A stretch of 64,000 bases of DNA from assembly GCF_003711515.1 (NCBI RefSeq), contig NW_021167084.1:1901932-1965931 (forward strand). Direction: 5' to 3'. Source of the DNA: Sodiomyces alkalinus F11 (Eukaryota > Ascomycota > Sordariomycetes > Glomerellales > Plectosphaerellaceae). Below, in pieces: positions 56,044-64,000 of this stretch (the stretch's first letter is position 1; the number at the start of each line of letters is the position of its first letter). The position numbers and the translations under genes are program-made. The notes beneath the pieces were generated by a model. It had not been told where the DNA came from and did no database searches. It worked only from the letters and a program-made list of their open reading frames with translations.

Positions 56044-56891
56044 CCGCACGATATAGCCGGCGACGTCTGGGCGGTCGTGGGCCTGGGTGTCTTTTGGGCG
56101 CTGAATCTTCCGAGGACACTCAAGTATACGAGCTATATCTCGTTAGCATGTGAGTTTTTCACGGTCACGCAAGACTTGTAGTCCAACCGTCATGGTGTAT
56201 GTTCTGGACTTTTCTTTTTGATCCGGCAGCTGACAAACGCTTCTTTCAGCCTGCCTGTCCATCGTCGTGGCCGTGCTGGTGACGGTCGCCGATGTTGCCA
56301 TCGAGCGTCCCATTGGGGATGCCAGCATCGAAATTGTTCGCCAGCTTTCCTTTGCGCCGGCGTTCTTGGCCATCTTGAACATTTCCATTTCGTTCTCCAG
56401 CCACTCTTGCTTCTTCAGCGTCATCGCCGAGTTCAAGAAGCCCGAGGACTGGCCCAAGGCGCTGGCGCTCCTCCAAATCTGCGACACGACGCTCTACCTC
56501 CTCGCCGCCATCGTCATCTACGTCTTCGTCGGCCCGGACGTCCCGTCGCCGGCGCTCTCGGCGGCCAAATCGCCCACGATGCGCAAGGCCATCTGGACCG
56601 TCTCGGCCGTCATCGCCGGGTCGATCCCCGTGTTCAACAGCCTGCTCGGCCTGATCGGCGCCCTCTTCGCGAGCTGGTTCTCGTACGGCCTGCCGGGGAT
56701 CTTTTGGCTGTGGATGCACCGGGGCCGCTGGTTTGGGGACTGGAAGCAAAAGTGCCGGTTATGCGGCGAATGTGATTCTTTTCGTCACCGGCATGCTTCT
56801 TTGTGTGCTGGGGTTGTGGGCGTCGATCGAGGTGATTGCGAAGGAGAATTCGACCAGGCCGTGGACATGTGCGAGCAATGCCGCGGAGTGA
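56044..56891 (+). pseudogene. AAAP amino-acid transporter relic, 5' truncated and frameshifted
   Basis: Two exon-like pieces (about 56044-56149 and 56250 onward) joined by a clean GTGAGT...TTTCAG intron read as the C-terminal half of a transmembrane amino-acid transporter: GDVWAVVGLGVFWALNLPRT, then LKYTSYISLASCLSIVVAVL, FAPAFLAILNISISFSSHSC, and GLPGIFWLWMHRGRWFGDWK. The first five or so helices are missing, with an upstream in-frame stop at 56041. Near 56748 the frame must shift by one base: downstream, the frame ending at 56891 encodes the expected last helix (NVILFVTGMLLCVLGLWAS and a RPWTC end), while the original frame runs into a Cys-rich nonsense tail to 56926. Both defects mark it as a pseudogene. 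Confidence 0.75.
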
Positions 56892-57176
56892 TGAGAGGGG
56901 AATTGTCAAGCAGGTCTATTAGATGATAGAATCTCGTCGTCTTCTATCTTGATTCTTGAACATTGAAGGTTTTGATCCTTCGCGACTGCCCGTACCGTTT
57001 CAAACGGCGGTGTGACGGACGTTGCTGACTAATTCGATATCCCCTGTCTTATTAGGTAATCACTAAGGTACCTATCATTATCATTTAAAACCCACCCCCA
57101 TTCCCCATTCCGCACCCCCTTTTAACTCCATGTCGCTTTCCTTTTCCCACCGTGGCACCGCCCATCAACGTTTACC

Positions 57177-58823
57177 ATGGAGGCAGTCCCAGCACTCCTT
57201 CCAGTTCTAAACCGAATCCCTAACGAGGTTTTTCAAGACATCATCTCATACTTGCCCAACAGTGACATTAAAAACCTCCGGCTGGTGTGCAGGTTCTTCC
57301 GCAACAAGGTCTCGTCACAGCTGGAACGGGTCTTCTTGTCCGCCAACCCGCTCAACATCCAAGTTCTCCGGAATATCGCCGACCACGACATCTTCCGCCA
57401 CGGTGTCGTGGAGATTATTTGGGATGATGCCCGCCTGGAGAGACCCTCTCGGACGGGAGACGATGGCGATGATGACCACGATGATGACGACGATGACGAG
57501 GAGGGTCTGGGCCATGGCTGCCCGGGGTGGTTCGCGCGGGAGTGCAAGGAGAATGTGGCTTATTTGAAGAGGAGGAGGCGCTATGACGTCGATCGTTCGG
57601 ATCACATTGCCCGAGCGAAGCTATTGGAGGCCAAGCTTCCCCTGAGGGAATCATTCACATACTTCGAGGAGCTGATCCGGCAGCAGGAACAAGTCATCGC
57701 GTCCGACGCCGACGCCCAGGCTTTCTGCTACGCGCTGAAGCGCTTCCCTCGCCTAAGAAGGATCACTATCACCCCTGCCGCGCACGGCTTTCTGTTTACC
57801 CCACTGTATGCCACGCCCATGATCCGTGCATTTCCCTATGGCTTTAACTACCCCATCCCGCGGAGTTGGCCGGGCAGGGGCCGAAAAGTTGTCGCTGAAC
57901 CGGTAGTGCAACCCTGGGTTGATGAGGAGGAGAAGGAGAAATGGCGCGGTTTCCGCATTGCCACGCGCGTGCTGGCCCAGGAGGAACCACGGCCGGGTCA
58001 CGCAGCCGTAACGGAATTCGTTGTCGACGTGAACCAACTCAACACGGGACTCAACTGTCGCATCTTCGACGAGCCGTGCGACGAATATAACCACCTGGTG
58101 ACCCTGCTCCGACGACCGGGCTTCTCTCGCATCGACCTCCCCTTCATCGTGGGCGGCCTCGAGTGGGACGACTGGCCCTCGTTTCGCAGCGGCTACCTGT
58201 TCCGCGCGCTTGCCGAAGCAAGCGACCTGGAGCACGTCAGTCTCGGGACCAACGTCGTCCCCGACCCCGACGCCTACGCAACGGAGCCAGGCAGCGCCGG
58301 TTTCGCGGCGCACTTCATCCCACTGCGCACCATCTTTCCCGTGGAAAAGTGGCCGCGGCTCCGCCACCTCGGACTCTCGCGTTTCCTTGTGAAGCAGAAG
58401 GACGTTCTCGCGCTGCTCGCCTCGCTTCCAGACACGCTGCGGTCCGTCGAGCTTAGCTTCCTCATGTTCCTGGACGGCGGCGGCTCCTTCCGGGGGTTGC
58501 TGGACGACATGCGCGACACCCTTGGCTGGCGCGAGCGACCGGTAGCTCACAGGCCTCGCGTCATCGTCGGCATGCCGTCGCAGCAAGCTGTGGAGGGGCG
58601 CGCCGTCTGGGCCGATCATGAGGTGGAGGCGTTTCTGTACCGCGACGGGGAGAATCCGTTCTCAAGCCGTGCACGTAGGACGGAGAATAGTATCTCTTTT
58701 GGGACGGGCGTGGTGCGGGATGCGTTTGAGCCGGGGCACGAGCGGCCCTACGTCAGCCCTCGTATGCTGATGCACATGGGTATCCGAGAGTTTAGCTGGT
58801 GGTTAGTTTTAGGACCATATTAG
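57177..58823 (+). CDS. F-box protein
   Basis: Single exon of 548 residues. Residues about 10-50 form an F-box (LNRIPNEVFQDIISYLPNSD followed by IKNLRLVCRFFRNKV), the Skp1-binding motif of SCF ubiquitin ligases. The segment SSQLERVFLSANPLNIQVLR that follows is shared by a large fungal F-box subfamily. An acidic run (about 95-107) interrupts the next domain. The rest (about 130-520) alternates strands and helices with leucine-rich-like spacing (FRALAEASDLEHVSLGTNVV, LRHLGLSRFLVKQKD, LRSVELSFL) and probably binds the target. The substrate is unknown. Confidence 0.87.
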   Translation: MEAVPALLPVLNRIPNEVFQDIISYLPNSDIKNLRLVCRFFRNKVSSQLERVFLSANPLNIQVLRNIADHDIFRHGVVEIIWDDARLERPSRTGDDGDDDHDDDDDDEEGLGHGCPGWFARECKENVAYLKRRRRYDVDRSDHIARAKLLEAKLPLRESFTYFEELIRQQEQVIASDADAQAFCYALKRFPRLRRITITPAAHGFLFTPLYATPMIRAFPYGFNYPIPRSWPGRGRKVVAEPVVQPWVDEEEKEKWRGFRIATRVLAQEEPRPGHAAVTEFVVDVNQLNTGLNCRIFDEPCDEYNHLVTLLRRPGFSRIDLPFIVGGLEWDDWPSFRSGYLFRALAEASDLEHVSLGTNVVPDPDAYATEPGSAGFAAHFIPLRTIFPVEKWPRLRHLGLSRFLVKQKDVLALLASLPDTLRSVELSFLMFLDGGGSFRGLLDDMRDTLGWRERPVAHRPRVIVGMPSQQAVEGRAVWADHEVEAFLYRDGENPFSSRARRTENSISFGTGVVRDAFEPGHERPYVSPRMLMHMGIREFSWWLVLGPY

Positions 58824-59517
58824 GTGCTTAGAGGAGAGGGAGCCAGCGATTAATCTAACTCTTCACATGTAGCTATACCTACCTTTAGTCCTATTATGCC
58901 CCTATTATGATCCTTACTCAATCTCTCGATTCTACCCTCCTGGTTCTTATAGCACCAAGTTTTGACTCTTTAGGACTACCTATTTAATAGACTAGGAGGC
59001 TAACTATACGATAAGGTATATAAGGTATGGTGTAATAATCCAATAGACAAAAGACAATCCTACAATAATATCTTCCCCTCCCTCGGGGTCTTTTAGTTTC
59101 TTACCCCCCCCCCCCTTTTTTTTCTTTTTTTCTTTTCGCTGTGGTCCTCTGGGCCATTAAAAATAGTTGAGGACATTGTTTTTCACAAAGTCCGGCTTAA
59201 AAGTACATTTACTGTTTATGTGATCGAGGTCTTTATTGAGAACATTGGGGATGGATAGCGCACACGCAGCTATCACAACTGATATCTGCATATCGAACCA
59301 TCACACCAACCAAGACACAGCGACTCACCTCGTTGCGTCGTGAGAAGGGGGGGAAACGTTTGCTGCCCTAAACACAATGCTGACACCACCGAAATTCGCC
59401 ACTTGACGGCAGCTTGAACATCTTTGTAAAGCATCATCCGTCCACATTTACCAATCCCGACTACAGAGGATATGTGGAGAAGATGAGCCCCCTTCATCGC
59501 CGTTCGCTAACCCCAGC
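58824..59517. other. AT-rich intergenic region with homopolymers
   Basis: No gene. AT-rich in the first 230 bases (TATAAGGTATA-like), then C12-13 and T-rich runs at 59105-59137. Confidence 0.55.
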
Positions 59518-61421
59518 CTATACAGCAACACAAACATAGACGTTAGCCTGCAAGCCCGTGCTGTCCGTCTGGACGGCAGGGTTCCACTCATAAAAGTCGG
59601 CAAGATCGATGCCGTACTCGTTAGCAATGGCCCAGCATCCGTCGCCAAGCTGCACGTAGTAAAACTCCTCGCAGCCGACGACCATACCGTCCTGCACTGG
59701 TGTTGGCGTCGAGCTGCCCTCGCTAGCGGTCGTAGTGGAGCTTGCCTGGCTGACCGTCGAGGAAGGGAAGCTGCCGCCGTCGTCCTCATCGTCGTCTTCG
59801 TAGGACGGCGGCAGGCCCTGGGGGTGGGTGGAGATGCAGTAGTACGTGCCCTGCGTCATGCCGGAGCAATCACTGTTGACAGAAGGATTCATCAAGTAGA
59901 ACTCCTCGATGCTCACGTGGGTCGTTCTCAACACCTTCTCGCAGGTGTGGAACGACTTAGGTCTGAACCACCAAGTGCAGTCTTCGATCTCTCCCGCCGC
60001 CCGCGGGCTTGGAGGTGCCCGGGGAGGCGTGGGCGGAGCTGCGGCCTTATGTCAGCTTCACTGCGTGTGTGTGCTCCTCATGAGTCGCCATCTCTCTCTC
60101 CTGGGTCTGTACTCACCAGGGGTGGGGGAGCTGAGCTCAACACAGTACGAGCTGCTTGCCGCGACGGTGCAGGGATACGCATACGCGTTAGCTACACCAG
60201 ATGCGGTTGATTCTTGGGCGAGAGACGGGTTCCAGAGAATAAAGTCCTTTAATTATCAGCGTCGGTACGGAGGTGGGGGATTTAGATGTCCATTTTCCAC
60301 GTCTCGGATGACAAAATAAGAAAAAGCAACACACCTCGGGAGTCACCTCGTGTATCATGGCCATCAACCAGCAGTCCGCAAGCATATTGTCTGTCAGATC
60401 TTCGAGATAAAAATACCTCGAATAGAATGTAAGCATGCGGGCGGAGACTGGGTGAGTCTTGGTCTTCCATACCTCCAGCAATCCAGGCGAGTCCCTTCCG
60501 CGATTGGAATGGTAGGTTCAAAATTTATATAGTCTAGCAGAGGGTCTAACACCCAGGGCACGTCAGTGGTAGGCGTCTAGATGAACTCTCTGGTGCTAGT
60601 AGGAGGCAAGTATCCTGGGTACGTCGATATGTATCCCACCGGTCTGACGCAGTAGTAGTACTCCAGGTAGACGTTGGTGCAGTTTTCCCAGACATGCGGG
60701 TTTAAGAAGAGACTAGAAGAAGAATGATGATTGATGTATAAGTACGGTCCTTGACTCTTTGTAGGGGAACCCAAGAGAAGAAACGAATAAGTTTTGGGGG
60801 GAGGCTCACAAATCTTTCAACGTGACCGAATACCTGGTCGTAAACGTCGCGCAGTCTTCCCCAAGCTCAACGAAATGATATTCGGCACAGATCGGATTTG
60901 TGTCATCGGGTGTCGGTGTTGGAATGGGACTATCCGAGTCAGTATATTCCAGCATACTCATTCGTACGCTGTGCTCCCACAAAACTGAAGGGGTAATGGG
61001 ACCCGTGGGACACGGCAACGTACGCCGTCGTGGTTATGATGGTCGGAATGCCATGAGAATTGCTCGGGAGGGCATAGTCCCCGAGAGGATTGCTGATACA
61101 GATCTCGTTGCCATGCAGTTCTCCGAGGTTCCTGGAGTAGAGGGTCAGAAACAACATACATCCACACAAATGTGTATATTTCCTCATTTCTTCGCAAAAC
61201 ACGTACGAGCAAGCTAGGTCAATGTCATCGTTCCATGACAGGATCTGAGCGTAAGTGGCGTTTGCATTCCTGGCAATGCTCAGACAGGTATCGCCGGCCG
61301 CCACAACGTAGACCTCGCAGTCTCTACGTTCAGTAGCCTGATCCGAAGGAGTCGCAGCATCAGACTGGAGCGCCCAGGTTTGGGCAAGAAAGAAGAGACC
61401 AAGAACAACCAGACGCTTCAT
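59518..61421 (-). pseudogene. Secreted multi-LysM protein gene with in-frame TAG
   Basis: Seven exons (61421-61207, 61131-61024, 60968-60810, 60712-60473, 60416-60335, 60246-60117, 60038-59518) join in phase for 485 codons. A signal peptide (FFLAQTWA) precedes several LysM chitin-binding modules: CEVYVVAAGDTCLSIA; CAEYHFVELGEDCATF with NPHVWENC; a middle divergent one (CWLMAMIHEVTPEDFILWNP); one with FHTCEKVLRTTHVSIEEFYL; and a last CEEFYYVQLGDGCWAIANEY. Codon 206 (60579-60577) is TAG in exon 4, though the frame on both sides stays protein-like and splicing stays consistent, so it looks like a CAG-to-TAG change. Without read-through only two modules would be made. The acceptor of exon 3 is uncertain (two AGs keep frame). 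It is divergent from the chitinase relic. Confidence 0.75.
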
Positions 61422-62009
61422 GATTGCGACAGTGTGACGGTATCTTGCTGATTCGAGAAGCCAGAAGAGGAGGAGAACGAAGTCGGTCGAGGGACTCGGT
61501 CTTTACACACTGAAGAGGCCGGGATGTTCGAGACCATAAGCAGCTTAGGTTAGAAGCCCAACATAGGTATCCGTGTCATGGGCTACCGAGAGTCCGAGAC
61601 CGTTGGCAGTGGAGCGATAAGCAAATTTCAAAATGATGCCTTGGCGTCAGGTCACCAGGGTTAACATATGAACGAATGACCGGCTTCTCTAAGTCTGAAT
61701 TCCGCAGCGCCGCATGAATAGTACACTGATGTGCCCAGATGAAGTACATAGGAACGATAATTAATGTTTTCGCGATACAGTCAACGAAGCGAGCTACCTA
61801 CATGAGCACGAGTCGTAAGTTATCACCACGCCGCCAAGGCCATCTTGAGATGTGCATAAGCATAGTTGTAGGGTAGAATGTGATGAGCGTTCCGATTGGA
61901 CAGACAATCCCGCTCCGTCGTATGAACTCGTGGTACCTGATATTTAAGTCCCCACCCCCCGGACTGCCGCGGGCCCGAGCCCCGCGCGGACCCCGCACCC
62001 ACGGCATAG
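61422..62009. other. Divergent region between LysM gene and chitinase relic
   Basis: Normal composition up to about 62007, ending in a GC-rich segment (CCGCGGGCCCGAGCCCCGCG at about 61968), then an abrupt switch to RIP-type sequence. Confidence 0.6.
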
Positions 62010-64000
62010 ACGATATTATCTAATTCTAGCGAGTTAATATCGATCCGGGTAATATTATGCTTAGTCTAGGATTTTACGGATAATCTTTTAAGCTCGAGTC
62101 TGCCTCCTACTAGAAACCCGGTTATCCGTTTAAAGGTCCTAGAGCGCCGGGCCATTACTTAAATACCGCGGGTATCCTAGTATATAATAGTAAGTAAAGC
62201 CGTTTACCCTATTATAACATGGATAACCACGAGAGGCTCTTATCTTATACTAGTAATAACTAAAAATAATAGAGCTTCTTAATAAGACTAGCGGGATAGC
62301 CTACTTAGATAAAGCGGCTACCGTTAGGTATATCGTCTATACCGGTAATAGCTAGATCTCGTAAGTCGAACTTAGGGAGTTACTAACCTCTTAACCTCCC
62401 CTTCCTAACTATCTCTATTATTTATTTATTCTTACTTTCTTTTCGTCTCTTATCTTATATATATAATTTATATAGGTTTAACGACGTGATAATATTTCGG
62501 AAAAAGATCTAATACGCTAATAGTATAGGCCTTACCGGTTTAATAATTTAGGCTATCGATCTAGATACCGGTAATCTTAAGGCCCTCCGAGCTATCTTGA
62601 GTAGCTCTATTATCGATAGTGTTAATAGCCCTTTTACGCTAGTAGACCTTAATAGATTATTCCCCTAGGAGCTACTGCCTCCCGAGGGTGCGTAGACTAA
62701 CTACGGTCTTATTAACTTTAATGGACGAGCTAATTCGGGTTAGATAGACCCGGACTAAACAGGATTCGGTTTTATCTTAATCACGGGCGACTCCTATACC
62801 GTATCTTCGTTAAAGAAACGGGAAGGCGAGCCGGAGCCTTTAGTCTTCCTAGACTACCCCTCCGATATATTAGATCTACCTATTCATAAGACCTAGAGCG
62901 CTAGAGTTATCTGCCTAAGTGATAATATAAAAGGGTGCTTTTAGGTTATAGAGCGAGGTGCCGAAGGTATTATCGTTAAGATGCCGGATAATATCAGTGC
63001 CCTATAAAGGATCGATAAAAAGTACCTAATATTAATAGAGCCTGGTAGTGCACTCTAACTTCCTTTACGAGAGTTATCGGGTTAAAGCGCTTAGAAGGTT
63101 ATATACCCTCGTTATAACCTTTTACATAAAGGCCCTTCTAACGGAACCATTAATCATAGACTAGAAACTGCCTTCGAACCTATATATAGGTAAAAGGAGT
63201 CCTATATCTAAGGTCTTCGAATTTTCATTCGATTTTAACTTTAACCGTACTCGAAGAGACACCGATAATATAAGGATTCGTATAGACTATTCGAATGTCA
63301 GAGGTTATTAGAAGGCGGCCGTCGACTCCCCTGGCATCCAGTCTAGGGGTTCGAGCCGCCTTAATAAGAGATTCTTCGCACCACAGAGTGAGTAATGGCG
63401 AAGAATGTTTGATGAGTACAGCGACGACATGGGTCACGATTATGAGAGGGAGACTTATATCACTGAAGAGCTCAGCACTCCCCTGTTCTGGCAGTCGACC
63501 GACCAATGTATGGTCCTCGGAAAACGCTATGAACAGGGCCTCGCTGCTCATATCGAAGGACATGTGGATGCCACATTCCTTTACGGGTTTTCCCTGATTG
63601 TAAGGCTCCCGATCCCACTCTAAGAAGACGGGTCAGAGATCCTTGAAAAGGGGACTAGCTGACAAAAAGAAATTATGTAGAGCTCAATGGATTTCAACGA
63701 AGATGGAGAACTCGACGTCGAACAAGCCAGCGGGTTCCTCTCGGTTAAAGGCGAGGCAGACCTGACCTACACGGTTGGTGGAGTGGGGACAATCGACATT
63801 TCCAAGGCGAATCAGGGCCATCCCGTTTGGAAGAAAGCCATGACGAGAAACCATCGAGGGCATACGATGAGTGTGGCCGGAACTGGCGCTGCAATCACAC
63901 TCCAGCCGTACTACGAGGTTCATTATATGTTAGCCACCTTCAACGATACCCCGTCATCATCGATCAGCTCTACCGGAGCTACTTTTGACGGAAAAGTCAG
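62010..64000 (+). pseudogene. GH18 class V (killer-toxin-like) chitinase, RIP-mutated, partial
   Basis: Between TAA/TAG stops the plus strand reads successive landmarks of class V subgroup C chitinases: LGFYG-stop-SFKLESAS, then KPGYPFKGPRAPGHYLNTAG (from about 62039); ATVRYIVYTGNS-stop-IS (about 62310-62350); AIDLDTGNLKALRAI (from 62552); and downstream GCF-stop-VIERGAEGIIVKMPD (about 62935). From about 63207 the C-terminal region continues (FEFSFDFNFNRT, IRIDYSNVRGY-stop), then clean sequence (63405-63599), an intron (63600-63680) and an exon from 63681 open to the edge (SSMDFNEDGELDVEQASGFL). The catalytic DxxDxDxE region should lie upstream but is absent beyond 62,010. So it is 5'-truncated, stop-riddled, and cut by the window end. 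Confidence 0.8.

Noticed and set aside
60188..60481. Separate 97-codon gene within the LysM region
   Set aside because: It is the unspliced reading of exon 5 and flanking introns of the LysM gene; splicing gives a consistent product.

Overview
The window is nuclear DNA of a filamentous ascomycete (Pezizomycotina, most likely a Sordariomycete). Evidence: short phase-respecting introns of about 50-120 bases with GT/AG ends and CTAAC-like branch sites, GC-rich third codon positions, fungal-restricted families (SAT4/rhodopsin-like membrane proteins, LysM proteins, killer-toxin-like chitinases), and blocks of DNA carrying the footprint of repeat-induced point mutation (RIP: CpA/TpG loss, TpA gain, CAA/CAG/TGG turned into TAA/TAG). 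The species cannot be named from the sequence alone. No rRNA, tRNA or CRISPR array was seen.

Positions 1-40,000 are a conventional housekeeping landscape: the 3' end of an unknown gene; a large protein with a riboflavin-kinase-like C-terminal domain; PNS1 (choline-transporter-like); TOM22; an adenosine-deaminase-like enzyme; a secreted GPI-type Ser/Thr-rich protein; a GTPBP1/2-like GTPase; LSM3 (four tiny exons, easily missed); a mitochondrial expression factor of PPR/ATP13 type; the PIG-L/GPI12 deacetylase of GPI-anchor synthesis; a small conserved membrane protein; two lineage-restricted unknowns, one with a CxxC cluster; a Nudix hydrolase; an alpha-arrestin with PY motifs; a SAT4-type seven-helix membrane protein; and a secreted concanavalin-like protein. 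All of these except the window-edge fragment have intact models.

Positions 40,000-64,000 differ sharply. A 6.9-kb AT-rich block (about 40,020-46,908) holds a Ty1/copia retrotransposon. Its single gag-pol frame can still be read from about 41.4 to 46.4 kb, but it is full of TAA/TAG stops. Its 3' LTR is shorter than the 5' one. Next to it is a dead amino-acid permease with an in-frame TAG at a Trp position and a lost C-terminus. Intact genes follow (aldo-keto reductase, subtilisin-like protease, zinc-free medium-chain reductase), then a 5'-truncated, frameshifted amino-acid transporter relic, an F-box protein, and finally a head-to-head pair: a seven-exon multi-LysM gene with an in-frame TAG at codon 206, and a GH18 class V (killer-toxin-like) chitinase whose 5' part is missing and whose middle is RIP-mutated, running off the right edge.

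The main result is this contrast: a clean half, and a half where RIP-type stops appear both inside repeats and in nearby single-copy genes. The two halves of a chitin-binding/chitin-degrading gene pair are both broken.
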